Counted from the stretch's first letter, positions 7,271 to 16,743 are shown. The stretch: DNA of 64,000 nucleotides from an uncultured Cellulomonas sp. (GCF_947494015.1 NZ_CANLTL010000002.1:62001-126000), one strand, 5' to 3'. The notes: generated by a model from the sequence alone, not told the origin. Program-made: numbers and translations.

Positions 7271-8491
7271 TCAGCGTCGGGCCAGCGCGGTGGCGAACGA
7301 CGGCGTGACGGGGAGCTCGGGCAGCAGCGCCGCCTGGTAGGCGTGGTAGACGTCCGGCTTGCCGGACCAGGTCCCGTCCGACGGCTCGTTGGACGCGTCG
7401 AGCTCGTGGTGCCACGACCCGTGCTCGTGGTCCACCAGGTACCGGTCCGCGTACGCCCACCACCGCGCGGCGGCGTCGGCCCAGCGGCGCTCGCCGGTCG
7501 CCCGGTGCAGCACGTCGGCGGTGCTCACCGCCTCCGCGAGCACCCAGTGCATCCGCGCCCGGACCACCGGTCGGCCCGACCAGTCGGTGGTGTAGACGAA
7601 CCCGTCGGCCCCGTCGGCCGCCCACCCGTCGGCGACCGCGCGATCGGCCAGGTGGACGGCGGCGTCGACCAGGTCCGGCGGCGGCTCCGGGAGGGTGGCG
7701 TCGACCGCGACGAGCAGCCGCGCCCACTCCAGGCCGTGACCGACGGTCGCGCCGTACGGCCGGAAGGGGTCGGCGGGGCGGTCGCGGTGGTGCTCGAGCA
7801 TCGGCGTCCAGTCGGCGTCGAAGTGCTCCGGGATGCGCCAGTGGTTGCCGCGGGCCCAGCCGGCGACCGTCCCCGCGATCCGGCCGGCGCGCCGGTGCCA
7901 CGTCGACTCGCCGGTGACGTCCCCGGCGGCGAGGTACGCCTCGACGGTGTGCATGTTCGCGTTGACACCCCGGTAGCCGTCGAGCCGGGTCCACGCGCGG
8001 TCCCACTCCTCGACGACGAGCCCCGCGCCGTCGTCCCAGAACCGCGCGCCCTGGACCGCGAGCGCCTCGGCGAGCAGCTCCTCGGCCCGCGGGATGCCGG
8101 CGACGACCGCCGAGGCCGCGGCCAGCACGACGAAGGCGTGGCCGTACGCCTGCTTGGTGTCGTCCACCGGTCCCTGCGGTCCGACGGCGGCGAACCAGCC
8201 GCCGTGCCGGGCGTCCCGCATCGGGCCGAGCAACGAGGCGACGCCGTGCTCGGCGAGGTCCCGCAGCGCCGCCGCGTCCGGCCCCCCGGGCGCGGGCGGC
8301 TCGCCGGCGAGCAGGCCGAGCGCGAACACGTGGGTCATGCGGCAGGTGACCCACAGCTCGACGGGGTGGGCGGGGTCGACGACCCCGAGCTCGTCGAGTC
8401 GGCCGAACCCCTGCGGGGTGCGCGCTGCCTGGGCGAAGCGGAGCAGGTCCGCGCGCTGCGCGGCCAGGTACGGCGGGTCACCGGGCGTCAT
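7271..8491 (-). CDS. AGE family sugar epimerase/isomerase (N-acylglucosamine 2-epimerase or YihS type)
   Basis: 406 aa predicted (alpha/alpha)6-barrel enzyme. Conserved blocks of the AGE/aldose-ketose isomerase superfamily are visible: WVTCRMTHVFALG near residues 47-59, KQAYGHAFVVLA near 125, NANMHTVEAYLA near 190, GHGLEWARLL near 250, and a late SWHHELD. The His residues in these blocks are the usual general acid/base residues. Substrates in the family include mannose, glucose, sulfoquinovose-derived sugars, cellobiose and N-acylglucosamine. The sequence does not decide among them. It is cytoplasmic and stands alone, divergent from the phosphatase gene to its right. Confidence 0.85.
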   Translation of the reverse strand: MTPGDPPYLAAQRADLLRFAQAARTPQGFGRLDELGVVDPAHPVELWVTCRMTHVFALGLLAGEPPAPGGPDAAALRDLAEHGVASLLGPMRDARHGGWFAAVGPQGPVDDTKQAYGHAFVVLAAASAVVAGIPRAEELLAEALAVQGARFWDDGAGLVVEEWDRAWTRLDGYRGVNANMHTVEAYLAAGDVTGESTWHRRAGRIAGTVAGWARGNHWRIPEHFDADWTPMLEHHRDRPADPFRPYGATVGHGLEWARLLVAVDATLPEPPPDLVDAAVHLADRAVADGWAADGADGFVYTTDWSGRPVVRARMHWVLAEAVSTADVLHRATGERRWADAAARWWAYADRYLVDHEHGSWHHELDASNEPSDGTWSGKPDVYHAYQAALLPELPVTPSFATALARR

Positions 8492-8689
8492 CGCGGGGCC
8501 TCCGGAGGCGGTCGGGGACGGGCGGGCGGCACACGCGACGGTGACCGTGCCCGTCGGTCGACCCCACCGTAGGACCCCGGCGGGGTCGTGTGCGCGGACC
8601 GCGGCCGGGGGCCTCGCGCCCTATGCTCCCCGAGTCGGGGACGACCGCCCCGTGCCGTCGTAGCCCGTGTCGTCGCAGAGGGGGGTCCC

Positions 8690-10432
8690 GTGTCGAGCAT
8701 CGGCCCGGCCGCACCCGTCGGGGACGGGACCGGCGACGGGACCGGCGAGCCGGCGGGTGAGGACCACGCGGACCGTCTGCTCGACCGTGTCCCGGTGGCC
8801 GCCGTCAGCTTCGACGCCGAGCTGCGGATGCTGCACGCCAATCACCAGGCGGAGCGCATGCTCGGCCTGGCGCGTGGCCAGATGCTGGGCCGCACCCAGT
8901 GGGAGCTGTTCCCGGCGACCCGCGGCACCGAGCTCGAGCAGGTCTACCGCCGGTCCCTGGCCACCGGGGAGCCGGCCACGTTCGTCCAGTACTACCCGCC
9001 GCACGACCGGTGGTACGAGCTCGACGTCCGCGCGGTCGCGAGCGGGCTGGACGTCGTCTTCCACGACGTCACGGCGCTCAAGCGGCCGCCGTCGCCCGCG
9101 GCGATCGGGTCCGGACACCGCACCGACGTCGGCCTGCTCACCGAGGTCACCGAGGCGCTGACGGCGACCCTGGACGCCGACGAGGGGGTGCGCCGGCTCG
9201 CTCGCCTCGTCGTCCCCCGGCTCGGGCACTGGAGCATCGTCAGCCTCGTCGACGAGCACGGGCTGCACGACATGGCCGTCGCGCACCACGACCCCGGGCG
9301 GCAGCCCCTCGCCGAGGCCTACGCGGACGCCCGCATCCCCGCCCTGACCCCGCAGGCGCCGGCACGGCAGTCGATCGGCACGGGCGAGATGGTCACGATG
9401 GGCTCGGGCGACCCGGCGTCGGTCGAGCTCATCGCGGGAACCATCGTCGACGACCCGGACGTCGCCGACCTGCTGCGCCGGCTGCAGTCGGCGTCCATGG
9501 TGACCATCCCGCTGACCGCGCGCGGACGGGTCGCCGGTCTGCTCAGCCTGTACCGCGACGTCGGCACCGCGCCCTGGACGGACGACGAGCTCGACCTCGC
9601 CCGGGAGGTCGCGGCCCGCGCCGGCATGGCGCTGGACAACGCGCGGCTGTACGCCGAGCGCCGGCACGCGGCCCTGGTGCTGCAGGAGGCGCTGCTCACC
9701 CCCCTGCCCGAGCCCGACCACCTGGAGCTGCGCGCCCGGTACGTGCCCGCGGCGCGCGACGAGAAGGTGGGCGGCGACTGGTACGACGCCCTGCTGCTGC
9801 CGACCGGGACGACCGCGCTGGTCATCGGGGACGTGACCGGGCACGACATCGACGCCGCCGCGGCCATGGGCCAGATCCGGACCATCCTGCGCACCCTGGC
9901 GTGGGAGCACAGCGGATCGCCGGCCGCGATCCTGTCCCGCCTGGACCGCGCGATGGCTGGCCTGCGGGTCGACGTGATCGCCAGCTGCCTGCTGATGACG
10001 GTGGAGCAGACCCCGGCGGAGGCGGCCGCAGGTCTGCGGCGCGTGCGCTGGTCCAGCGCCGGCCACCTGCCCCCGGTGGTGCTCGGGGCGGACGGCGGCG
10101 CCGAGCTGCTCGGCGGCGACAACGGCCCGCTGCTGGGAGTGCAGCCGGACGTCGCCCGCGACGACCACGAGCACGTCGTGGGCCCCGGCGCGACCCTGCT
10201 GCTCTACACCGACGGGCTCGTCGAGCGCCGCGATCGGGACCTCACGATCGGGCTGGACTCGCTGCTGGCGAACCTGAGCCGCCACGGCGGGCACCCGCTG
10301 AGCCGGCTGATCGACCTGCTGGTGACGGACCTCGCCGGTCCCCTGCGGCGCGACGACGTCGCGGTCCTCGGGGTGCGCTTCCATCCCGAGAACAGGCCGC
10401 GCCCGGCCGAGGCTGGGCCGGCCGACGTCTGA
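8690..10432 (+). CDS. PAS-GAF-PP2C (SpoIIE-type) serine phosphatase
   Basis: 580 aa. A PAS domain spans roughly residues 25-130 (ANHQAERMLGLARGQMLG), a GAF domain about 155-320, and a SpoIIE/RsbU-type PPM phosphatase domain from about 325 to 570. The metal-binding acids are in KVGGDWYDA and VIGDVTGHD, plus LLLYTDGLVE and DDVAVL near the end. Such proteins dephosphorylate STAS anti-sigma antagonists in response to a signal sensed by PAS/GAF. Candidate partners in the window are the STAS-like protein at 24443-24688 and the HATPase protein at 57535-58065, but neither is adjacent. The GTG at 8690 is chosen for its GAGGGGGG ribosome site. A TATGCT -10 lies at 8622-8627. Confidence 0.88.
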   Translation: MSSIGPAAPVGDGTGDGTGEPAGEDHADRLLDRVPVAAVSFDAELRMLHANHQAERMLGLARGQMLGRTQWELFPATRGTELEQVYRRSLATGEPATFVQYYPPHDRWYELDVRAVASGLDVVFHDVTALKRPPSPAAIGSGHRTDVGLLTEVTEALTATLDADEGVRRLARLVVPRLGHWSIVSLVDEHGLHDMAVAHHDPGRQPLAEAYADARIPALTPQAPARQSIGTGEMVTMGSGDPASVELIAGTIVDDPDVADLLRRLQSASMVTIPLTARGRVAGLLSLYRDVGTAPWTDDELDLAREVAARAGMALDNARLYAERRHAALVLQEALLTPLPEPDHLELRARYVPAARDEKVGGDWYDALLLPTGTTALVIGDVTGHDIDAAAAMGQIRTILRTLAWEHSGSPAAILSRLDRAMAGLRVDVIASCLLMTVEQTPAEAAAGLRRVRWSSAGHLPPVVLGADGGAELLGGDNGPLLGVQPDVARDDHEHVVGPGATLLLYTDGLVERRDRDLTIGLDSLLANLSRHGGHPLSRLIDLLVTDLAGPLRRDDVAVLGVRFHPENRPRPAEAGPADV

Positions 10433-10441
10433 CGCCGACAC

Positions 10442-10463
10442 CCCGCTACGCCCGCGGAGCGGG
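10442..10463 (+). terminator. Possible terminator hairpin after the phosphatase gene
   Basis: CCCGCT (10442-10447) pairs with AGCGGG (10458-10463) ten bases after the stop codon. There is no T-tract, as is common in high-GC actinobacteria. The stem is short, so this is tentative. Confidence 0.35.
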
Positions 10464-10495
10464 CAGCATGTCCGTGACCGGGGGAGACTGGTCCC

Positions 10496-10672
10496 GTGAC
10501 GACCGGGGCCACCCCCGCGGCGGGCGGGCGAGGTCGGCCGGTCGCCGTCGACGCGCTCGACGCCGGCGCGGCCGACGCAGGTCCGTCCACCGTCCTGTAC
10601 ATCCCGCACGTCCCGCACGTCTTGTTCGACGCCCGCACGTCTGCAACGCCGCACACGCCAGGAGGATCATGA
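10496..10672 (+). CDS. Possible small ORF (58 aa) coupled to the Gfo/Idh genes
   Basis: A GTG start with GGGGGAG eight bases upstream opens a 58-codon frame. Its TGA overlaps the ATG of the next gene (ATGA), the same coupling seen between the two oxidoreductase genes downstream. Third positions are mostly G or C through the middle but weaken at the end. The product matches nothing I recognise. It could be a leader peptide, a small protein or chance. Confidence 0.3.
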   Translation: MTTGATPAAGGRGRPVAVDALDAGAADAGPSTVLYIPHVPHVLFDARTSATPHTPGGS

Positions 10673-11847
10673 TCAAGGTCGCCGTCGTCGGGACGGGAAA
10701 CATCTCCCCGTCCCACATCCGCGCCTACGGAGCGTTCGGTGAACGCTGCAGCATCGTCGCGCTCTGCGACGTCGTCCCCGAACGAGCCGACGCGCGCAAG
10801 CGCGAGCTGGGCGTGGACGACGCGACGGTGTACGCCTCGCACGCGGAGGTGATGGCGCGCGGCGACGTCGACCTGGTGAGCATCTGCACGCCGCCGTCCA
10901 CGCACGAGGCGCTCAGCATCGACTTCCTGGACGCCGGGGTGAACGTGCTGTGCGAGAAGCCCATGGCGCCGTCGCTCGCGGCGTGCGACGCCATCCTCGC
11001 GGCGGAGGCCCGCAGCGGGGCGATCTTCTCCTCCGTGGCGCAGAACCGGTTCCGCGACGACGTCGTGCGGCTCAAGGCGGCCGTCGACTCGGGCCTGGCC
11101 GGGCCGGTCACGCACGTGGCGGTGGACTCCGCGTGGTGGCGGGGCCTGAGCTACTACGACCTGTCGTGGCGCGGGACGTGGGACCAGGAGGGCGGCGGCC
11201 CGACCCTCAACCACGCGGTGCACCACGTCGACCTGCTGCTCTGGCTGCTGGGCGCGCCGGAGTCGGTGACGGCGGTCCTGACGAACGCGGCGCACGAGAA
11301 CGCCGAGGTCGAGGACCTGTCCGTCGCGGTCCTCGCCTATCAGCGCGCACTCGCCACGCTGACCAGCTCGGTGGTGCACCACGGCGAGCCGCAGCGGATG
11401 GTCGTGCAGGGACGCGACGCGAGCGTGAGCCTGACGGGCGACGTCGTCGCCGAGGTCTCGCAGCCCAATGGCTTCCCCACGCCGGGAGGTGACGCCGACC
11501 TGGCCCGACGGCTGCGGGACGTGCTCGACTCCGGCGAGCCGCTGGCCCACCTGGGGCACCAGGGCCAGGTCGACGACGTCCTGACGGCGCTGGAGTCCGG
11601 GCGTCGTCCGGCCATCGACGGTCACGACGGGCGGCGCACCATCGAGCTCATCACGGCGATCTACCAGGCCGGGATCGAGCGCCGCACCGTCGACCTGCCG
11701 CTGGCCGCCGACGACCCGTACTCGCTGCCCGGCACCCTCGTCGAGCGCGCACCTCGCTTCTTCGCCAAGACGGCGTCCGTGGACGACCTCGGCGGATTCA
11801 TCAGCGTGTCCGGCACCACGACCGATCAGCAGGAGGAGACCCGATGA
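10669..11847 (+). CDS. Gfo/Idh/MocA family oxidoreductase
   Basis: 392 aa. The N-terminal Rossmann domain starts with VAVVGTGNISPSHIRAY, and the family's EKP motif is present in CEKPMAPSL near residue 96. The C-terminal alpha/beta domain contains GGPTLNHAVHHVDLLLWL, including the conserved histidines. These enzymes oxidise or reduce sugars, inositols or their derivatives with NAD(P). The ATG at 10669 has a strong AGGAGG. The next gene overlaps by ATGA and is a second family member, so a two-step oxidation/reduction or a heteromer is likely (inference). The sugar acted on is unknown. Confidence 0.88.
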   Translation: MIKVAVVGTGNISPSHIRAYGAFGERCSIVALCDVVPERADARKRELGVDDATVYASHAEVMARGDVDLVSICTPPSTHEALSIDFLDAGVNVLCEKPMAPSLAACDAILAAEARSGAIFSSVAQNRFRDDVVRLKAAVDSGLAGPVTHVAVDSAWWRGLSYYDLSWRGTWDQEGGGPTLNHAVHHVDLLLWLLGAPESVTAVLTNAAHENAEVEDLSVAVLAYQRALATLTSSVVHHGEPQRMVVQGRDASVSLTGDVVAEVSQPNGFPTPGGDADLARRLRDVLDSGEPLAHLGHQGQVDDVLTALESGRRPAIDGHDGRRTIELITAIYQAGIERRTVDLPLAADDPYSLPGTLVERAPRFFAKTASVDDLGGFISVSGTTTDQQEETR

Positions 11848-12932
11848 CCGCGTCCGACGGCGGCACCTACGCCCCCGCCCCCATGCCCGACCCCGTCGTC
11901 GGCGACGGCGACTTCGTGTTCGCGGCGATCGGCCTGGACCACGGCCACATCTTCGGCATGTGCGAGGGACTCATCGGTGCCGGCGCCACGCTGCGGTGGG
12001 TGTACGACCCGGACCCGGAGAAGGTCGAGCAGTTCCGCGAGCGCTTCCCGGACGTGCGGGTGGCCCGGGCCGAGTCCGAGGTCCTGGACGACGACGAGGT
12101 GCGGCTCGTCGCCGGCGCGGCCGTCACCAGCGAGCGGTGCGACCTGGGTGTGCGGGTCATGGAGGCCGGCAAGGACTACTTCACCGACAAGGCCCCGCTC
12201 ACGACGCTCGGCCAGCTCGCCACCGCCCGGGACGCCGTCGAGCGCACCGGCAAGAAGTACGCCGTCTACTACTCCGAGCGGATCCACGTCGAGACCGCCG
12301 TGTTCGCCGACCAGCTCATCCAGCAGGGGGCGATCGGCCGGGTGCTGCAGGTGGTCGGCTTCGGGCCGCACCGCCTGCGGCCGTCCACCCGCCCGGCGTG
12401 GTTCTGGGAGAAGGACAAGTACGGCGGCATCCTGTGCGACATCGGCAGCCACAACGTCGACCAGATCCTGCACTACGCGGGTGCGACCGACGCCGAGGTC
12501 GTCAACAGCCAGGTCGCCAACTACGCCCATCCCGACCACCCCGGCCTGGACGACTTCGGCGACGCGAACCTGGTGACCGACACGGGCGCGACGGGGTACT
12601 TCCGCTGCGACTGGTTCACCCCTGACGGCCTGCAGAGCTGGGGCGACGGTCGGACGTTCATCCTCGGGACCGAGGGATTCATCGAGCAGCGCAAGTACAT
12701 GAACCTCGGCACCCAGGACGGTCCGGCACACCTGTTCCTGGCCAACGGCGAGCAGGAGACCCACTTCCAGGTGGCGGGCAAGGTCGGGTACCCATACTTC
12801 GGCCAGCTGGTCCTGGACTGCCTCGAGCGCACCGAGAACGCGATGACGCAGGCCCATGCGTTCAAGGCGATCGAGATCGCGGTCACGGCGCAGAACGAGG
12901 CGCGGGACCTGACGCCGCAGCGGGCGGGGTAG
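11844..12932 (+). CDS. Second Gfo/Idh/MocA family oxidoreductase
   Basis: 362 aa. The Rossmann start is atypical (FAAIGLDHGHIFGMCEGL), and the usual EKP is replaced by DKAP in YFTDKAPLTT, keeping the lysine. The C-terminal domain is clear: GGILCDIGSHNVDQILHY carries the family's Asp and His. The N-terminal 20 residues are Pro-rich. It is translationally coupled (ATGA) to the oxidoreductase upstream. It may have a different reaction or cofactor use from its partner. The family call is firm and the substrate unknown. Confidence 0.83.
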   Translation: MTASDGGTYAPAPMPDPVVGDGDFVFAAIGLDHGHIFGMCEGLIGAGATLRWVYDPDPEKVEQFRERFPDVRVARAESEVLDDDEVRLVAGAAVTSERCDLGVRVMEAGKDYFTDKAPLTTLGQLATARDAVERTGKKYAVYYSERIHVETAVFADQLIQQGAIGRVLQVVGFGPHRLRPSTRPAWFWEKDKYGGILCDIGSHNVDQILHYAGATDAEVVNSQVANYAHPDHPGLDDFGDANLVTDTGATGYFRCDWFTPDGLQSWGDGRTFILGTEGFIEQRKYMNLGTQDGPAHLFLANGEQETHFQVAGKVGYPYFGQLVLDCLERTENAMTQAHAFKAIEIAVTAQNEARDLTPQRAG

Positions 12933-13636
12933 GCGGGTCGGGGCTCCGCCCGGTGAGGCGAGGTCGGGTCGGGGCCGACCTCTCCTGGCGACGGCCGAGA
13001 GGGGTCCGGGCCGACCTCGCCCCGCGACGGAGGAGGGCGGTCCGGGCCGCCGGGGTTCCGGCGGGGCGGTGCGGAGCCGTCCGCGGAGCGCGGGCCGGTC
13101 GGGAGTGCGGGCGTCGGGAGCCGCTCGCGGCCCCGCAAGCGGCGACCGCACGCTCGGCGGCGTGGTCGCGGTGGCCCCGCCGGGGCGGACGACGGGACGG
13201 GCTGCCGTCGCACCCCGAGCCGCCCCCGGCGTGACTGCACTGAGCTCCGACGGCACCCGTCGGCGACCACACCCGCCTCGATGCCGTGTGGCGCCGTGGC
13301 CCCGGGCGGGAGGAGGACCACCACGCCCGACCAGCAATGATGCGTCGACCCCGGTCCTCGTTCGGCAGCCTGGCGCGAACTCCTCTTCAGAATCGACCAG
13401 AGCGAGCGATGCGGATGTCTCGCCGCAGCGGTCGATAGGTTTGCACTGCCCACGCGAACCGTCGCCCACAGCCCACTTCGGCGCGCGATCATCGCGCCGA
13501 ACCTGCCCACAGGTCGCTGTTTCGCACGCCCGTCCACGGCATTCTTGGCGCGCACCCGGAGTGTCAGTGGCTCCTCGTAGACTTTCCGTAGCGCATTCAG
13601 CGAGGCATGGCCGGACCGGGCGGAAAGGGGCGGGCG
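12933..13636. other. 700-bp intergenic region with GC-rich repeats and a promoter-like half
   Basis: The left half holds imperfect copies of GGGCCGACCTC followed by GCGACGG, and a short hairpin at 12961-12981 that may end the oxidoreductase operon. The right half, from about 13340, is visibly less GC-rich and probably contains the promoter of the DUF222 gene. No convincing coding frame is seen on either strand, and no LexA-type box was noticed. Confidence 0.55.
12961..12981 (+). terminator. Possible terminator hairpin after the Gfo/Idh operon
   Basis: AGGTCGG (12961-12967) pairs with CCGACCT (12975-12981) around a 7-nt loop, about 30 bp after the stop codon. There is no T-run. Confidence 0.4.
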
Positions 13637-15106
13637 ATGAGTGTCGACAATCCTGTTCCGGCGCCGTCCGGGGACGCCGCGTCGGGCGACCTTTCGTGCC
13701 TTTCTCCCCAGGTGGCTGCGGCGTTGTCGGCGATGGAGGCCGCGGTCGACGTGCTGGCCGGTCTGGACGTGGCGGTGGTCGACGGGCGGGTGGCGGCGGT
13801 GGTCGCGCGCCGCCTCGCGGTGGTGGCCAGCCGGGCGGTGGTGGCCCGGGTGCGGCTGCTGCCGGTGATCGACACCGACGGGCTGTGGGCGCTCAGTGGT
13901 GCCCGGTCGTTCCCGGTGTGGGTGTCCCACGAGCACCAGGTGTCGGTGCAGACCGCCCGGGCGCAGGTCCGCCTGGGCCGCACCCTGCGCGACCACCTGC
14001 CCGCCACCGCCGACGCCGCCGCGACCGGGGCGATCACGGTCGAGCATGCGCAGCTGCTGGCCACGTTGACGCCCACCACGGCGCAGCGCCGCCAGGTGCT
14101 GGCGGACCCGGCGCACGAGTGCAACGAGGCGTTCCTGGTCGACCAGGCCCAGCGGTTGTCGGTGGATGAGACGCGGGTGCTGGCCCGGCAGTGGGCCGCC
14201 TACGCCGACCCCGACGCCGACGACCGCGGCTACGTCGAGTCCGGCGACCGCGAACACCTCGAGCTCTCACGCATGGGCGACGGGTACCACCTGGAGGGGC
14301 AGCTGACGATCGAGCACGGCCAGACGTTGAAGGCCGCCCTCGCGGCGGTCACGCCGGTGCCGGCGGTCGACGACGACCGCACCCCGACCCAACGCCGCGC
14401 CCACGCCCTGGCGGACCTGGCCACGATCACCCTCGACCACGGCCTGGTCGGGACCGGACGGGCGGTACGGCCCCGGGTCACGGTCCTGGTCGACGAGCCG
14501 ACCTTCCGCGCCCGCGCCGAGGCCGCGCTGGCACGACTCGCCTCCGCCTGCCCCGGGCAGGGCACGCGGCTCGAGGAGACGGCGAACCGCACGGGCGGTC
14601 CTGTTTCAATCGGCAGCACCCCGCCGGCGGTGACCGCGACGATGCTGACCGGTCACGCCGTGGCCGGTGGGCCGCAGTACGAGGACCGCACCCCCGTCCC
14701 CCGCGCGCTGCTGGACCGGATCGCGTGCGACAGCCAGATCAACCGCATCATCTTCGGACCCCACGCCGAGGTCCTGGACGTCGGACGCGCCGAACGCACC
14801 TTCACCCGACACCTACGCGCCGCGATCACCGCCCGCGACAAGCACTGCCAATACCCCACCTGCACCGCACCACCACCGGTGTGCGAAGCCCACCACGTCC
14901 AGCACTGGGCCCGCGACCACGGCGCCACCAAGGTCGACAACGGAATACTCCTGTGCACCTACCACCACAGCCTCATCCACCGCCGCGCAATACAGATCCA
15001 CCGCCACGGGAAGCACTGGACATTCCACGACACCCACGGCACCCAGATCGACCCAGAACGCGACCGGCCGGCACTCCTGACGCGCCGCGACAACGCCCAC
15101 AGATGA
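13637..15106 (+). CDS. DUF222 / HNH endonuclease domain protein (13E12 family)
   Basis: 489 aa. An N-terminal and central helical DUF222 region is followed by a C-terminal HNH nuclease domain. The HNH has zinc-type Cys residues (CQYPTC, later LLCTYHH) and the catalytic CEAHHVQHW, then KVDNGILLC. This family is expanded in actinobacterial genomes and often hypervariable. A nuclease role is likely but its target is unknown. The ATG at 13637 is preferred because AAAGGGG lies seven bases upstream; an in-frame ATG at 13607 is an alternative. Codon use in the last third shifts toward ACC/CAC-rich segments, common in this family. Confidence 0.9.
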   Translation: MSVDNPVPAPSGDAASGDLSCLSPQVAAALSAMEAAVDVLAGLDVAVVDGRVAAVVARRLAVVASRAVVARVRLLPVIDTDGLWALSGARSFPVWVSHEHQVSVQTARAQVRLGRTLRDHLPATADAAATGAITVEHAQLLATLTPTTAQRRQVLADPAHECNEAFLVDQAQRLSVDETRVLARQWAAYADPDADDRGYVESGDREHLELSRMGDGYHLEGQLTIEHGQTLKAALAAVTPVPAVDDDRTPTQRRAHALADLATITLDHGLVGTGRAVRPRVTVLVDEPTFRARAEAALARLASACPGQGTRLEETANRTGGPVSIGSTPPAVTATMLTGHAVAGGPQYEDRTPVPRALLDRIACDSQINRIIFGPHAEVLDVGRAERTFTRHLRAAITARDKHCQYPTCTAPPPVCEAHHVQHWARDHGATKVDNGILLCTYHHSLIHRRAIQIHRHGKHWTFHDTHGTQIDPERDRPALLTRRDNAHR

Positions 15107-15370
15107 GCGGCTTGCCCACGATCCGGGCCTATGCTCGACGCTCCGCCGATGGGGCGAGCAGCGCGTGCAGCCCGCCACGCGCCTGGTCGTCGAGCGTGGC
15201 CAGACGTCCGCGAGCGCGGGCGTCACGCCACGGGGACCCGGCGGACCCTGCGGGGGCAGCGAGGAGGACGACATGCCACCACTGCGGCGAACGCGCCGGC
15301 GCCCTGCGCGTCAGCGGGGCCGCACCCGCACCCACCCGACCGGATGAAGGTTGCACCGGCAACAGAGCGA

Positions 15371-15382
15371 TAGCCTGAGGCG
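15371..15382 (+). promoter_or_regulatory. Leaderless -10 element of the MarR-PhzF operon
   Basis: TAGCCT (15371-15376) is followed by six bases and the ATG at 15383. No ribosome binding site is present. Confidence 0.5.
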
Positions 15383-15901
15383 ATGGTGACGCGCTGGCTG
15401 GACGACGACGAGCTCGCGGCCTGGATCCGCCTGGTCGCCGTGGTGGAGCTGCTGCCCGGCGTGCTGGACTCGCAGCTTCGGCGCGACTCGGGCCTGACCC
15501 ACTACGAGTACTTCGTCCTCGCGACGCTCTCGTCCGCCCCCAGCCGCACGCTGCGGATGACCGACCTGGCCGGACGGACGCACGCGACGCTGCCCCGCCT
15601 GTCCCACGTGGTCAGCCGGATGGAGGGTCGGGCGCTCGTGGAGCGGACCGCAGCCCCGGGCGACCGCCGGGTCTCGAACATCGTCCTGACCGCCACGGGT
15701 TGGGAGACGCTCGTCGCGGCCGCCCCCGGCCATGTCGAGACGGTCCGGCACCACGTCCTGGACGCACTCACCCGTGAGCAGGTCGAGCAGCTCGCGGACA
15801 TCACCGCCGCGGTCCTGACCCGTCTGGACCCGGGGGCGGTCATGGGCGCGTCCATGCTGCCGCCCCGGTCCGCGCCCACCACCGCGGCGGCACTGCCGTG
15901 A
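15383..15901 (+). CDS. MarR family transcriptional regulator
   Basis: 172 aa winged-helix protein. LTHYEYFVLATLSSAP, LRMTDLAGRTHATLPRLSHV and the wing GDRRVSNIVLTATGWETL follow the MarR layout (helices 2-4, then wing). MarR proteins usually repress a neighbouring gene and respond to small phenolic or oxidising ligands. The last codon overlaps the GTG of the PhzF gene (GTGA), so that gene is the likely target. Leaderless transcription is suggested by the TAGCCT hexamer. Confidence 0.9.
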   Translation: MVTRWLDDDELAAWIRLVAVVELLPGVLDSQLRRDSGLTHYEYFVLATLSSAPSRTLRMTDLAGRTHATLPRLSHVVSRMEGRALVERTAAPGDRRVSNIVLTATGWETLVAAAPGHVETVRHHVLDALTREQVEQLADITAAVLTRLDPGAVMGASMLPPRSAPTTAAALP

Positions 15902-16743
15902 CCGAGGTGCTGAGGTACGCGGCGTTCACCGACGCCGGGCGCGGTGGCAACCCCGCCGGCGTCGTGCTCGACGCCGGTCATCTGGACGACGCCGGCATGC
16001 TGGCCATCGCGGCCGAGGTCGGCTACTCCGAGACCGCCTTCGTCATCGGCGCCACCGGCCCGGATCACCTGACCGTCCGCTACTTCAGCCCGCGCGCCGA
16101 GGTCGCCTTCTGCGGCCACGCGACGATCGCGGCGGCGGTGGCGCTCGCCGAACGGTCGGCCCCGGGCGACGTCGTGCTCGACACCCGCGCGGGCCTCGTC
16201 GCGGTGCGGACCGCGAACGAGGCCGGCGGGATGGTCGCGACGTTGACCTCCGTCCCCACCCGGACCCGTCCCGCCCCCGACGACGTCCTCGACGCCGCGC
16301 TGCACGCCCTGTGGTGGGACCGCGGCGACCTCGACCCGCAGTACCCGCCCCACGTGGCGTACGCCGGCAACGACCACCTGCTGGTGCCGATCCGGTCCCG
16401 CGCCACCCTGGCCGCCCTCGACTACGACCTGGCAGCGCTCGGTGCCGTGATGGCCGACGCCGGCTGGACCACCGTCCACGCGTTCTGGGCGCAGACGCCG
16501 ACCACCTTCCACGCCCGGGACCCGTTCCCACCGGGCGGCGTGGTCGAGGACCCGGCGACCGGGGCGGCCGCCGCCGCGTTCGGTGGCTACCTGAGGGACC
16601 TGTCGCTGGTCGACGTCCCGGGCCGGGTGACGGTCCTGCAGGGCGCCGACATGGGGCGACCGAGCCGTCTGCTCGTCGACCTCGACGCCGGCTCGACGAC
16701 GGTGCGGGTCACCGGGGCCGCGGGGCCGATCCTGGGGGCATAG
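15898..16743 (+). CDS. PhzF family isomerase/epimerase-like protein
   Basis: 281 aa, two-domain diaminopimelate-epimerase-like fold. The catalytic Glu lies in GYSETAFV near residue 44. CGHATIAAA and EDPATGAAAAA are the conserved phosphate/substrate-binding motifs of PhzF proteins. Members isomerise phenazine precursors or act on uncharacterised small molecules. No phenazine genes are nearby, so the substrate is open. Start codon GTG, coupled to the MarR gene upstream. It is convergent with the secreted protease gene. Confidence 0.88.
   Translation: MTEVLRYAAFTDAGRGGNPAGVVLDAGHLDDAGMLAIAAEVGYSETAFVIGATGPDHLTVRYFSPRAEVAFCGHATIAAAVALAERSAPGDVVLDTRAGLVAVRTANEAGGMVATLTSVPTRTRPAPDDVLDAALHALWWDRGDLDPQYPPHVAYAGNDHLLVPIRSRATLAALDYDLAALGAVMADAGWTTVHAFWAQTPTTFHARDPFPPGGVVEDPATGAAAAAFGGYLRDLSLVDVPGRVTVLQGADMGRPSRLLVDLDAGSTTVRVTGAAGPILGA

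Noticed and set aside
13107-13636. LexA-type SOS box upstream of the DUF222 gene or of dinB (37823-38022)
   Set aside because: No GAAC/GTTC-type palindrome was found in either upstream region, so no SOS control is claimed.
15107-15382. Possible gene between the DUF222 gene and the MarR gene
   Set aside because: Frames on both strands are short and have no motif or coding bias; treated as intergenic.
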